Shown one piece after another: positions 52,174 through 61,666 of a stretch of DNA of 64,000 bases. The translations under genes were made by a program, and so were the position numbers. A model generated the notes under the pieces. It was not told the DNA's origin. It did not search any database and worked only from the letters and a program-made list of their open reading frames with translations. Position 1 is the stretch's first letter. Every line of letters starts with the position of its first letter. The stretch comes from an uncultured Roseicyclus sp. Lineage in GTDB: Bacteria > Pseudomonadota > Alphaproteobacteria > Rhodobacterales > Rhodobacteraceae. The stretch is from NCBI GenBank assembly GCA_947491935.1, contig CANLLF010000001.1, positions 1,054,001-1,118,000 of the forward strand. The letters are read 5' to 3'.

Positions 52174-53697
52174 TCACTGCACCTCCGAGGGCATTTTCAG
52201 GGGTTTCTTCGACCCGCCAAAAAGCGAGCCCTTGGAGATGCCGGTGGAGCATCCGTTGCTATCGGTGAACCCGCAGCCGCCCTTCAGGTCATAGGCTTCT
52301 TCGACCTGTTCGCGGTGCGTGGTGGGGATCACGAAGCGATCCTCGTAATCCGCAAGCGCCATGATTTTATACATGTCCTCGATCACGCGCCCGCTCAGGC
52401 CGACGCGCGCGGCAATGCCTTCGTCGACGACGCCCTCCACGGTTTTCGACCGCATGTAGGATCGCATCGCCAGCATCCGTTCCAGCGCGTTGACCACCGG
52501 TGCCTCATCCCCCGCTGTCAGCATGTTGGCGAGGTATTTGACGGGGATCCGCAGCTTCTTGACGTCGGGCATGCCCGCATCGGTGCCAATCGCGCCGGCC
52601 TCCGCCGCGTTCTGGATCGGGCTGAGCGGCGGGATGTACCACACCATCGGCAGCGTCCGGTATTCCGGGTGCAGCGGGAAGGCGACCTTCCACTCCATCG
52701 CCATCTTCCAGATCGGGCTTTCCTGCGCGGCCTTGATCCAATCCTCGGGGACGCCATCGGCCCGCGCCGTTTCGATCACCACCGGATCGTTGGGGTCGAG
52801 GAACACGCCAAGCTGCGCGTCGTAAAGGTCCTTCTCATCATAGGCGTTGGCGGCGCTTTCGATCTTGTCCGCGTCGTAGAGCATCACACCCAGATACCGG
52901 ATGCGACCCACACAGGTTTCCGAACAGACGGTTGGATTACCGGATTCGATCCGCGGGTAGCACAGCGTGCATTTCTCGGACTTTCCGGTCGACCAGTTGT
53001 AATAGACCTTCTTGTACGGGCAGCCCGAAACACACATCCGCCAGCCCCGGCACTTCTCCTGATCGATCAGGACAATCCCGTCCTCCTCGCGCTTGTAGAT
53101 CGCGCCCGAGGGGCACGACGCCGCGCAGGTGGGGTTCAGGCAATGCTCACACAGGCGGGGGAGATACATCATGAACGTATTCTCGTACTCGCCGTAGATT
53201 TGCTTCTCGATACCCTCGAAATTGTAATCACCGGACCGTTTCGCGAATTCACCGCCCAGGATTTCCTCCCAGTTCGGGCCCTTCTCGATCTTCTCGATCC
53301 GCTCGCCGGTGATCTTGGAATAGGGGCGCGCCGTGGGAAATGCCTCCATCTCGGGGGCGGATTTCAGGTGATCATGGTCGAAATCGAACGGCTCGTAGTA
53401 ATCGTCGATCTCCGGCAGGTCCGGGTTGGCGAATATATTCGCCAGGATCCGCCATTTGCTGCCCTGCTTGGGCTGCAACTTGCCCGCCTTTGTCCGTTCC
53501 CAGCCACCATTCCAGCGGGCCTGGTTTTCCCAATCGGTCGGATACCCCGTGCCGGGTTTGGTTTCGACATTGTTGAACCAGGCGTACTCAACGCCGTCAC
53601 GGCTGGTCCAGACGTTCTTGCAGGTGACGGAGCAGGTGTGACACCCAATGCATTTATCGAGGTTCAGCACCATGCCGATTTGTGCGCGAATTCTCAT
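52174..53697 (-). CDS. narH: respiratory nitrate reductase beta subunit
   Basis: NarH, 507 residues, the four-cluster iron-sulfur subunit. Cysteine groups: CIGCHTCSVTC (residues 16-26), CEHCLNPTCAASC, CRGWRMCVSGC (Trp replacing Cys, the 3Fe-4S site) and CTLC with CSETC further on. Its ATG overlaps the narG stop (ATGA). Length and spacing match canonical NarH. Confidence 0.97.
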   Translation of the reverse strand: MRIRAQIGMVLNLDKCIGCHTCSVTCKNVWTSRDGVEYAWFNNVETKPGTGYPTDWENQARWNGGWERTKAGKLQPKQGSKWRILANIFANPDLPEIDDYYEPFDFDHDHLKSAPEMEAFPTARPYSKITGERIEKIEKGPNWEEILGGEFAKRSGDYNFEGIEKQIYGEYENTFMMYLPRLCEHCLNPTCAASCPSGAIYKREEDGIVLIDQEKCRGWRMCVSGCPYKKVYYNWSTGKSEKCTLCYPRIESGNPTVCSETCVGRIRYLGVMLYDADKIESAANAYDEKDLYDAQLGVFLDPNDPVVIETARADGVPEDWIKAAQESPIWKMAMEWKVAFPLHPEYRTLPMVWYIPPLSPIQNAAEAGAIGTDAGMPDVKKLRIPVKYLANMLTAGDEAPVVNALERMLAMRSYMRSKTVEGVVDEGIAARVGLSGRVIEDMYKIMALADYEDRFVIPTTHREQVEEAYDLKGGCGFTDSNGCSTGISKGSLFGGSKKPLKMPSEVQ

Positions 53698-56600
53698 TGT
53701 GCTGCCTCCGTCCGGGGTGCCTCTTTGTCGAGCCAGTCGACCTTCTTCATCTTCTTCACCACGACGAATTCATCGCGATTGCAGCCCACGGTTCCGTAGT
53801 AGTTGAAGCCGTAGCTCTGCTGCGCGTAGCCGCCGATCATGTGGGTGGGTTTGAGCGTGGCGCGGGTCACCGAATTGTGGATGCCCCCGCGATTGCCGGT
53901 CTTCTCGGAGCCGGGCGTGTTCACGATCTTCTCCTGCGCGTGATACATGAACGTTGTGCCGTCCTTGATCCGCTGGGAGACAACCGCGCGCGCCGTCAAC
54001 GCGCCGTTGACGTTGTAAAGCTCCACCCAATCGTTATCGACGATGCCCGCGGATTTGGCGTCGTTCTCCGAGAGCCAGATCACCGGCCCGCCCCGGTTGA
54101 GCGTCAGCATCAGCAGGTTGTCGGAATAGGTGGAGTGGATGCCCCATTTCTGGTGCGGCGTGATGAAGTTCAGGACCAGCGTATCGCCCTCATCCTGCAC
54201 GTCCTCGGTGATTGTCTTCAGATCAACGGGCGGACGGTAGGACATGAACCCTTCACCAAACGCCCGCATCCAAAGGTGGTCCTGGTAGAGCTGCTGACGC
54301 CCAGTCAGTGTGCGCCACGGGATCAGCTCGTGGACGTTGGTGTAGCCTGCATTGTAGCTGACCTTCTCGCTCTCGATCCCCGACCAGGTTGGGCTTGAGA
54401 TGATCTTGCGAGGTTGCGCCGCGATGTCGTGGAAGCGGATCTTGTTGTGATGCTCCCCCTCGGCCAGATGCGCATGTTCGCGCCCGGTGGCCTTGCTGAG
54501 CGATTCCCACGCCTTCACCGCCACTTCGCCGTTGGTTTCCGGCGCAAGCATCAGGATCACTTCGCAGGCGTCAATCGCGCTTTCGATCTTCGGCCTGCCT
54601 GCCGCAGTTCCGTCAAGTTGCACACCGTTAAGGTCCGCCAGATTGTCGATCTCGGTCTGGGTGTTCCAGGCGATGCCCTTGCCGCCATTTCCAAGCTTGT
54701 CCATGAGCGGCCCTAGCGCGGTGAAGCGATCATAGATCGCCTCGTAGTCCCGCTCCACCGCGACGAAGGCAGGCGCAGTCTTGCCCGGGACCAGGTCACA
54801 TTCGCCTTTCTTCCAATCCTTCACCTGATCCTGAGCGATCTCCGCAGGGGTATCGTGCAGGATCGGCAGGGCGACGATGTCGGTTTCCTTGCCCAGATAC
54901 CCCGGCACAATCTCCTGGAACTTCTTGGCAATCGCCTTGAAAATCTCCCAGTCGGATTTGCTCTCATAGGCCGGGTCCACAGCCGCCTGAAGCGGGTGGA
55001 TGAACGGGTGCATGTCCGACGTGTTCATGTCGTCTTTTTCGTACCAACTGGCCGTTGGCAGAACGATGTCGGAATAGACACAGGTGGTGCTCATCCGAAA
55101 ATCGATGGTCACCAAAAGGTCGAGTTTGCCGCGCGGGGCCTCCTCGTGCCACTTGGCTTCCTTGGGCAATTGCCCACCGTCTTCGCCCAGATCCTTGCCC
55201 AGAACGCCATGGTCGGTCCCGAGCAGGTGCTTGAGGAAGTATTCGTGGCCCTTGCCGCTGGATCCCAGCAGGTTCGAGCGCCACACGAACAGGTTGCGCG
55301 GCCAGTTCGCCGGGTTGTCCGGATCCTCGCAAGACATCTGCAAGTCGCCCGATTTCAGGTTTTCGGCGACGTAAGCGGGGATCTCTTTGCCCGCAGCTTT
55401 TGCCTCATTCGCAACCGCAAGCGGGTTGGTCTGCAGCTGCGGCGCAGACGGCAGCCAGCCCATCCGCTCCGCGCGGATGTTGTAGTCGATCAGCGAGATG
55501 TCCCAATCGCCTTCTGGCGCCGTCGGAGACAGGATTTCATCGGCCGTCAACGTCTCGTAGCGCCATTGATCCGTATGGGCATACCAAGCGCTGGTCGAGT
55601 TCATGTGCCGCGGCGGACGGCCCCAATCCAGCGCGAAGGCCAATGGCTGCCAGCCTGTCTGCGGGCGCAGTTTTTCCTGCCCCACATAATGCGCCCAACC
55701 ACCACCGGATTGGCCAACGCAGCCGCACATCACCAGCATGTTGATGACACCGCGATAGTTCATATCCATGTGGAACCAGTGGTTCATCGCCGCGCCGATA
55801 ATGATCATCGACTTGCCGTTCGTCTTCTCGGCATTGTCGGCAAATCCGCGGGCCACATGGATGATCTTGTCGGCGGACACGCCGGTGATCTTTTCCGCCC
55901 AGGCCGGTGTGCCGGGCATATCGTCGGCATAGTCGGACGTGACCCAATCACCGCCCAACCCACGGTCCAGCCCGTAATTGGCACAGAACAGATCGAACAC
56001 CGTGGCAACGGCGATTTCACCTTCGGCGGTCTTGATTTTCTTGACCGGAATGTTGCGGGTCAGAACCTCCGGATGGTCAGCATCGGTGGCAAACTGGCCA
56101 ATGGCCTCGCCACCGAAATAGGGGAAATCGACGCCCACGACATCGTCGTGATCTTCTTCGAGAACCAGCGACATCTTCAGATTCGTGTCGGCCGCGTTCG
56201 CCTTTTCCTCAAGGTTCCATTCGCCGTCCTCACCCCAGCGATATCCGATGGAGCCGTTGGGCGAGACGAAGCCCTTGGACGCTTCATCATAGGCAACAGT
56301 CTTCCATTCCGGGTTGTTGTCCTCGCCCAGCTTCCCGTCCAGATCGTCGGCGCGCAGGAAGCGGCCCGGGATCAGCTTGCCGTCCTTTTCGTCCAGCTTC
56401 ACCAGCATCGGGAAGTCAGAATACTTGCGGGTATATTCCTCGAAATACGGCGTCTGCCGGTCGAGATGGAATTCTCGCAGGATCACGTGGCCAAAGGCCA
56501 TGGCGAGCGCGGCGTCGGTGCCTTGTTTCGCGTTCAGCCAGACATCGCCGAACTTCGCGGCTTCGGAATAGTCGGGGCAGATCACAGCGGATCGGGTGCC

Positions 56601-57422
56601 TTTGTAGCGCGCTTCGGTATAGAAATGCGCATCCGGCGTCCGCGTCTGCGGCACGTTGGACCCCCAAAGCAGCAGGTAGCCGGAATTGTACCAATCGGCC
56701 GATTCCGGCACGTCCGTCTGCTCCCCCCATGTCATGGGTGAGGCTGGCGGAAGGTCACAATACCAGTCGTAGAAGCTCATGCAGACGCCACCCATCAGGG
56801 ACAGGTAGCGCGAGCCGGCCGCATAGCTGACCATCGACATGGCCGGAATCGGGGAGAAGCCAAACACCCGGTCGGGGCCGTAGGTTTTGGCGGTATAGGC
56901 GTTGGCAGCAGCGGTGATTTCGGTCGCTTCATCCCAGGTGGCGCGCACGAAACCGCCTTTGCCGCGGGTCTCCACGTAAGAGGCGCGGAGGATCGGATCG
57001 GCCTGAAGCTTGGTCCAAGCCTCGATCGGGTCCATTGTTTCGCGCATCTTGCGCCAGACCTTCATCAGACGGCCGCGCACCAGCGGGTTCTTCACCCGGT
57101 TCGCGGAATAGAGGTACCAGCTATAGCTCGCCCCCCGAGCACAGCCGCGCGGCTCGTGGTTCGGCAGATCGGCGCGGGTGCGCGGATAATCGGTTTGCTG
57201 CGTCTCCCAGGTGACGATCCCGGATTTCACGTAAATCTTCCACGAGCACGATCCGGTGCAGTTCACGCCATGGGTGGAGCGCACCACTTTGTCATGCTGC
57301 CAGCGGGAACGATATGTCTCCTCCCAATCGCGGTTTTCCCGGGTCACTTGCCCGTGGCCGTCCGAGAACTGCTCCAGTTCCTTGGATTGGAGAAAATTCA
57401 GTCTGTCGAGCAGGTGGCTCAT
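53694..57422 (-). CDS. narG: respiratory nitrate reductase alpha subunit
   Basis: NarG, 1242 residues, the molybdenum bis-MGD catalytic subunit reducing nitrate on the cytoplasmic face. The FS0 cluster motif HGVNCTGSCSWKIYV (His then Cys residues, about 51-60) and the molybdenum-ligand aspartate in SFYDWYCDLPPASP are present. PRGCARGASYSWYLY and GMNHWFHMD-type segments follow the family. AGGGAG lies eight bases before ATG 57422. It heads narGHJI, 68 bases after narK2, with a large hairpin in that gap. Confidence 0.97.
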   Translation of the reverse strand: MSHLLDRLNFLQSKELEQFSDGHGQVTRENRDWEETYRSRWQHDKVVRSTHGVNCTGSCSWKIYVKSGIVTWETQQTDYPRTRADLPNHEPRGCARGASYSWYLYSANRVKNPLVRGRLMKVWRKMRETMDPIEAWTKLQADPILRASYVETRGKGGFVRATWDEATEITAAANAYTAKTYGPDRVFGFSPIPAMSMVSYAAGSRYLSLMGGVCMSFYDWYCDLPPASPMTWGEQTDVPESADWYNSGYLLLWGSNVPQTRTPDAHFYTEARYKGTRSAVICPDYSEAAKFGDVWLNAKQGTDAALAMAFGHVILREFHLDRQTPYFEEYTRKYSDFPMLVKLDEKDGKLIPGRFLRADDLDGKLGEDNNPEWKTVAYDEASKGFVSPNGSIGYRWGEDGEWNLEEKANAADTNLKMSLVLEEDHDDVVGVDFPYFGGEAIGQFATDADHPEVLTRNIPVKKIKTAEGEIAVATVFDLFCANYGLDRGLGGDWVTSDYADDMPGTPAWAEKITGVSADKIIHVARGFADNAEKTNGKSMIIIGAAMNHWFHMDMNYRGVINMLVMCGCVGQSGGGWAHYVGQEKLRPQTGWQPLAFALDWGRPPRHMNSTSAWYAHTDQWRYETLTADEILSPTAPEGDWDISLIDYNIRAERMGWLPSAPQLQTNPLAVANEAKAAGKEIPAYVAENLKSGDLQMSCEDPDNPANWPRNLFVWRSNLLGSSGKGHEYFLKHLLGTDHGVLGKDLGEDGGQLPKEAKWHEEAPRGKLDLLVTIDFRMSTTCVYSDIVLPTASWYEKDDMNTSDMHPFIHPLQAAVDPAYESKSDWEIFKAIAKKFQEIVPGYLGKETDIVALPILHDTPAEIAQDQVKDWKKGECDLVPGKTAPAFVAVERDYEAIYDRFTALGPLMDKLGNGGKGIAWNTQTEIDNLADLNGVQLDGTAAGRPKIESAIDACEVILMLAPETNGEVAVKAWESLSKATGREHAHLAEGEHHNKIRFHDIAAQPRKIISSPTWSGIESEKVSYNAGYTNVHELIPWRTLTGRQQLYQDHLWMRAFGEGFMSYRPPVDLKTITEDVQDEGDTLVLNFITPHQKWGIHSTYSDNLLMLTLNRGGPVIWLSENDAKSAGIVDNDWVELYNVNGALTARAVVSQRIKDGTTFMYHAQEKIVNTPGSEKTGNRGGIHNSVTRATLKPTHMIGGYAQQSYGFNYYGTVGCNRDEFVVVKKMKKVDWLDKEAPRTEAAQ

Positions 57423-57452
57423 GTGTCTAGCTCCCTAGGGATGTGCGGGGGA

Positions 57453-57480
57453 GCCTGCCCGGAGCGATCTCCGGACAGGC
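57453..57480 (-). promoter_or_regulatory. large intergenic hairpin between narK2 and narG
   Basis: GCCTGCCCGGAG, loop CGAT and CTCCGGACAGGC form a 12-bp stem with one mismatch. No T-run follows, so it is not a typical terminator. In the narK2-narG gap it could protect or define mRNA ends and set different transporter and reductase levels. Confidence 0.6.
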
Positions 57481-57490
57481 GAAGATCAGC

Positions 57491-59098
57491 TCAGGGGTTC
57501 TTGATGTACGCGCCGGGGCGCAGGTAGAACCACCAATTGATGGCGATGCAGACCACGTAGAAGGCGGCAAACCCGTAGAGCGCGTATTCCGGCGTGCCTG
57601 CGCCCATCTGCTCGCCGAACACCTTCGGGATGATGAACGCGCCATAGGCGGCAACGGCAGCCGTCCAGCCCAGAACCGGCCCGGCCTGTTCCTTGTCGAA
57701 CGCCACGGCGATGGTCCGGAAGGTGGAGCCATTGCCGATGCCCGTAGCCGCAAAGAGGATCAGGAACAGGATCAAGAAGGGCACGAAGAACTGCTCCGGC
57801 GTGGCCGAGGCATACGCCGCTTGGATGAAGTACGCGACACCCAGCGCCGAGGCGACCATCACGATGGAGATCCATTGCGTGACCCGGGCCCCGCCCAGTT
57901 TGTCCGCCGCCATGCCGCCAAGCGGGCGGATCAGCGCGCCGATGAACGGCCCCATCCAGGCAAACATCAGGGCCGAGGGGCCGTTGGGGTTCGCCATGTC
58001 GTGGGTCAGGATCCCGTCGACTTCGATATGCTGGAATCCGAAGACCACTTTGATGGTCAGCGCCAGCGCCGCTGAATAGCCGATGAAACTGCCGAAGGTC
58101 ATGGTGTAGATGACCGTCATCGCCCAGGTATGTTTGTTGCCGAAGATCTTGTATTGGCGCGTCAGGTTCTGCCCGACCTGCCCGGGGATCAGCTTGAGCC
58201 CCAGAACGGTCAGCCCGATGACAACCGGCAACACGATCCATTTCGAGATATTGAAGCCCGAGCCGCCGACACTCTCAGGCAGCATCAGCCACAGGCCGAA
58301 CGCGGCACAGGCAAAGCCGATAAGCAGCATGAAGGTGATTATCCCGAAGGCCCCACCGGGCGATGGGATATCCGGCGAGACATGCTCATCGCGGATATTG
58401 TTCATGCCAAGCCAGCCGATGATCGCCAGCGGGATCAGTGCGACAAGCCAGATGTAGCCCGCATTCTGAATGTAGGTCTCCGACCCTGCCGGAATGCGGC
58501 TGAAGAACGTGCCGGAGGTGTTTTCAAGGATCATCGGCTCGCCGCCGAAGATGCCCATTGTCATCACCAGCGGGATCACGATCTGCATCGTGGTCACACC
58601 GAAATTGCCCAGACCGGCATTCATGCCCAACGCGTAGCCCTGGATCTTCTTGGGGAAGAAGAACGAGATGTTGGACATCGACGACGAGAAGTTGCCACCG
58701 CCGATGCCGCTCAGGAACGCCAGGATCTGGAACTGCCACAGCGGCGTATCGGGGTTTTGCAACGCAAAGCCGGTCAACGCGGCGGGAATCATCAGAAGTG
58801 CGGTGGTAAAGACGATGGTGTTCCGCCCACCCGCGATACGGATGAAAAAGGTTGAGGGGATGCGCAAGGTGGCGCCGGTCAGGCCCGCAATGGCCGCCAG
58901 CGTGAACAGCTGCGATTGTTCGAAGGCAAAGCCCAGATTGATCATCTGAACCGTGATGATCCCCCAGTAGAGCCAGACCGCGAAGCCGCAGAGCAGCGAT
59001 GGTATGGATATCCACAGATTGCGGTTCGCAATCGTCTTGCCGGTCGAGGCCCAGAAGGCCTCATCATCCGGCGTGTAATTTCGTAGGTCTTGTCCCAC
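57491..59098 (-). CDS. narK2: nitrate/nitrite MFS transporter, NarK2 type
   Basis: A 535-residue nitrate/nitrite transporter of the NNP family, with 12 helices. Nitrate-signature segments GIGGGNFSSSMSNISFFFP and GMNAGLGNFGVTTMQ are visible. It resembles the C-terminal (NarK2, nitrate/nitrite antiport) half of the fused Paracoccus NarK. The start is GTG 59098 with GAGGAG nine bases upstream. It lies 63 bases after narK1. The symbol rests on this similarity. Confidence 0.88.
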   Translation of the reverse strand: MGQDLRNYTPDDEAFWASTGKTIANRNLWISIPSLLCGFAVWLYWGIITVQMINLGFAFEQSQLFTLAAIAGLTGATLRIPSTFFIRIAGGRNTIVFTTALLMIPAALTGFALQNPDTPLWQFQILAFLSGIGGGNFSSSMSNISFFFPKKIQGYALGMNAGLGNFGVTTMQIVIPLVMTMGIFGGEPMILENTSGTFFSRIPAGSETYIQNAGYIWLVALIPLAIIGWLGMNNIRDEHVSPDIPSPGGAFGIITFMLLIGFACAAFGLWLMLPESVGGSGFNISKWIVLPVVIGLTVLGLKLIPGQVGQNLTRQYKIFGNKHTWAMTVIYTMTFGSFIGYSAALALTIKVVFGFQHIEVDGILTHDMANPNGPSALMFAWMGPFIGALIRPLGGMAADKLGGARVTQWISIVMVASALGVAYFIQAAYASATPEQFFVPFLILFLILFAATGIGNGSTFRTIAVAFDKEQAGPVLGWTAAVAAYGAFIIPKVFGEQMGAGTPEYALYGFAAFYVVCIAINWWFYLRPGAYIKNP

Positions 59099-59161
59099 CT
59101 TGGGTCTCCTCGTCGTCAGGGGTGGTACGGGCCACCGGCGATGGCCCGTATGCGTCTTTGC

Positions 59162-60574
59162 TCAGGTGGCGGGCTGCTGTCCGGGATTGCGCGACTCGAT
59201 CGCGGCAATCCCCTCTTCCAGCGCGGCATTTGCCTTCTCGGCGCGGCGGCGCAGCGTCTCGATGTTGGCCGCGGCGAAGTTGGCGCGTTCCTCATCTTCC
59301 TGCCGGGTCGAGAACCGGACCGCGAAGGCCAGGAACGATGCGCAGGTGACGACGATACCGAGGATGAAGAAGGCCTCGGACCAATCGATGACGTTTTTGA
59401 ACAGGAAGCCTGCCAGAACCGCGCCCGCATTGCCGCCCGCGCCAACCACGCCAGCCACGGCACCCAGCGCCTTCTTGTTGATGAACGGAACGACCGAGTA
59501 GGTGGCGCCTTCAGCCATCTGGGTGAACAGCGAGAACACGATCAGCGACGGCAGCGCTAGGAACAGCACATGCATCTGGCTGAAGACCATCAGTGCGCAA
59601 CCCTCGAAGAACAGGCACATGAAGAGCCAGAAGGCCCGGCCCTTGAGGCCCCAGAGCGATCCGAAATTGTCGCCGAAGATCCCGCCCAGTGTCCGAGCGA
59701 AGAGGTTCATCAGGCCAAACGAGGCCGCCACGAAGCCCGCTGTCACCAGCGACAGGTCGAAGTAATCCATAAAGTAGAGCGCGGCGACGTTGTTCACCGT
59801 CAGTTCGATGCCGAAGCAGCAGCCATAGATCACGAACAGCACCCAGACCCGCGGGTCCTTCAGGGCGTGCATGTAATTCCCGGTGACCTTCTTCTTTTCC
59901 TCCATCTTGCCCTGCGCGCGCAGGTCGTCGAAATTGCCGTCGGGCGCGTCCTGGGTCAGGAAGTAATAGGCGATGCCGACCAGGAAGATGATCACACCGA
60001 CCACAACCATCGACAGGCGCCAGCCCACGGCTTCCGAAAAGCCAAAGCCGATGACCATCACGGAAAACAGAAGCGGCATGACGAATTGGGTGACACCGCC
60101 GCCCAGATTACCCCAACCCGCGCTGGTCGCATTGGCCTGCCCCACCACGTTGGGCGCGAACATGACCGATGTGTGATACTGCGTAATGACGAACGACGCG
60201 CCGATACAGCCGATCAGCACCCGGAACAGCAAGAACGTCTCGAACGTCTGCGCCAGGCCGATCCCCATCACCGGAAGCGAGCCGAGGACCAACAGCCAGG
60301 TATAGGCCTTCCGCGGCCCGATCCTGTCACACAGCCAGCCGATGAACAGGCGCGCAAAGATCGTCATCGAAACCGACCCGATGATCGCCCAACCGATCTG
60401 CTCGGGCGTCAGGCCGAGTTCATCGCGGACGACGCTCATCAACGGCGCGATGCCAAACCATGCAAAAAAGCACGAGAAAAAGGCGAACCACGTGATGTGG
60501 AACGTCCTGATCTGCACCATCTTTACGTTCAAGAAATTCGACCACAGCGCCGTGGCCTTGTTTTGCAGTTCCAT
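59162..60574 (-). CDS. narK1: nitrate MFS transporter, NarK1 type
   Basis: A 470-residue NNP-family transporter, 12 helices. The nitrate signatures are GWGNLGGGVTQFVMPLLFS and GVVGAGGNAGAVLAGFLF, with Arg residues in helices 2 and 8 as expected. It resembles the NarK1 (nitrate/proton symport) half of the Paracoccus fusion, here a separate gene. ATG 60574 follows a GAGGGA site; an upstream in-frame extension is polar and outside the family. It is the first gene of the nar run, with a perfect FNR box about 87 bases upstream. Confidence 0.88.
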   Translation of the reverse strand: MELQNKATALWSNFLNVKMVQIRTFHITWFAFFSCFFAWFGIAPLMSVVRDELGLTPEQIGWAIIGSVSMTIFARLFIGWLCDRIGPRKAYTWLLVLGSLPVMGIGLAQTFETFLLFRVLIGCIGASFVITQYHTSVMFAPNVVGQANATSAGWGNLGGGVTQFVMPLLFSVMVIGFGFSEAVGWRLSMVVVGVIIFLVGIAYYFLTQDAPDGNFDDLRAQGKMEEKKKVTGNYMHALKDPRVWVLFVIYGCCFGIELTVNNVAALYFMDYFDLSLVTAGFVAASFGLMNLFARTLGGIFGDNFGSLWGLKGRAFWLFMCLFFEGCALMVFSQMHVLFLALPSLIVFSLFTQMAEGATYSVVPFINKKALGAVAGVVGAGGNAGAVLAGFLFKNVIDWSEAFFILGIVVTCASFLAFAVRFSTRQEDEERANFAAANIETLRRRAEKANAALEEGIAAIESRNPGQQPAT

Positions 60575-60654
60575 TGCGGTCCCTCCGTCGTGGGCGGCAC
60601 CTTTGCTGCCGCCTTCGGTTGGGTCCGGTTTGCCTCCCGACGGCACATTCAGGC

Positions 60655-60668
60655 TTGATATGGATCAA
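60655..60668. promoter_or_regulatory. perfect FNR-type box (TTGAT-N4-ATCAA)
   Basis: TTGATATGGATCAA is an exact FNR/Anr consensus, centred about 87 bases upstream of the narK1 ATG. At -41.5 it would place the narK1 transcription start near 60620, giving a leader of about 45 bases. It implies anaerobic activation of the whole nar run. Confidence 0.85.
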
Positions 60669-60753
60669 AAATCCAAAATTTTTCGAGCAAAATAAATGGG
60701 TTACAGAAGAAAGTTGGTTGAGAAACGGTTGTTGCTCAACGCCGATTCGTCTG

Positions 60754-60783
60754 GCCATCAATTGATGGCTTGACAATTATCAA
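60754..60783. promoter_or_regulatory. 16-bp palindrome plus FNR-like site before narR
   Basis: GCCATCAATTGATGGC (60754-60769) is a perfect palindrome that directly abuts TTGAC-AATT-ATCAA (60770-60783), an FNR-like site with one change in the left arm. Both lie 45-75 bases before the narR start. They may be NarR or FNR targets, controlling the divergent genes or narR itself. Confidence 0.55.
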
Positions 60784-60827
60784 GCGAAACAGAAGGGTGG
60801 GATTTTACCAACGGGACGCCATCGGTG

Positions 60828-61523
60828 ATGCTGGACTCATATCGCGACGATATTCGTGACCTCGATCTGTTTGCCGGAATGAAGCAGGACAGCTTCGAGG
60901 CCCTGATGCGCGGCGCCTATGTCCAGAACTTCCCGCCGCGGATCGAACTGATATCGGAAGGGGATACGCCGGACTTCCTGCACGTCGTGATCTCCGGCTC
61001 GGTCGATCTGTTTTCGTCCTGGAACGGGCGCGAAACCAGCATGGCGACGGTTCGGCCGGTCTCTACCTTCATTCTGGCCGCCACGATCAAGAATGCGCCG
61101 TACCTGATGTCAGCCCGCACCCTGGAGAAAAGCCGTGTGGCGCTGTTACCATCCGAGGATGTCCGGGCGATCTTTGCCAGCGACGGCGCCTTTGCCCGCG
61201 CCATCGTAACGGAACTGGCCCAATGCTACCGGGCCGTCGTGAAGAACACGAAGGATCTCAAGCTGCGCACCTCGCTGGAGCGGCTTGCCAATTACCTGCT
61301 GCGCCAACAACGGCACAACGGATCCCCGGAATTCGATCTCAGGATGGAGAAGCGCCGATTGGCATCGTTCCTCGGAATGACCCCGGAAAATCTGAGCCGT
61401 GCGTTCAAGGGGCTGGAACCCCACGGCATCAAGGTCGCGGGCAGCCGCATCATCGTGCACGATATCGTCGCGCTGGAGCGGTTCGCCAAACCCAGCGCGT
61501 TGATCGACAGATACGACAGTTGA
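60828..61523 (+). CDS. narR: NarR-like Crp/FNR-family regulator
   Basis: A 231-residue Crp/FNR-family regulator: cyclic-nucleotide-fold part (residues 25-125) and a C-terminal helix-turn-helix (MEKRRLASFLGMTPENLSRAFKGL). It contains only one cysteine (in AQCYRAV), so it has no FNR iron-sulfur cluster. NarR of Paracoccus, which activates nar genes in response to nitrate or nitrite, has the same trait and position beside narK. ATG 60828 is preferred to the adjacent GTG 60825. It is divergent from narK1 and presumably activates it together with FNR. Confidence 0.82.
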   Translation: MLDSYRDDIRDLDLFAGMKQDSFEALMRGAYVQNFPPRIELISEGDTPDFLHVVISGSVDLFSSWNGRETSMATVRPVSTFILAATIKNAPYLMSARTLEKSRVALLPSEDVRAIFASDGAFARAIVTELAQCYRAVVKNTKDLKLRTSLERLANYLLRQQRHNGSPEFDLRMEKRRLASFLGMTPENLSRAFKGLEPHGIKVAGSRIIVHDIVALERFAKPSALIDRYDS

Positions 61524-61595
61524 GAATGTGAGGGTGCCCGACGGACCTCGAAGCCCCTCACGTCTCATCGCAACTTTTTCGCAGGCCCCGACAGG

Positions 61596-61619
61596 CTCCT
61601 GACAGAATGCTGTCAGGAG
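61596..61619. promoter_or_regulatory. 10-bp inverted repeat CTCCTGACAG-N4-CTGTCAGGAG
   Basis: Perfect arms with spacer AATG, 48 bases before the VOC start. There is no T-run in either direction, so it is more like an operator than a terminator. The nearby WYL-type regulator (62155) is the obvious candidate to bind it. Confidence 0.6.
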
Positions 61620-61666
61620 GGGGGTGTTAGACCGTCTTCATCGACACATTCAGATGGAGACACACC

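Noticed and set aside
54855-56741. 628-codon plus-strand open frame antisense to narG
   Set aside because: It lies wholly inside narG in a shadow frame, with no ribosome site or family features.
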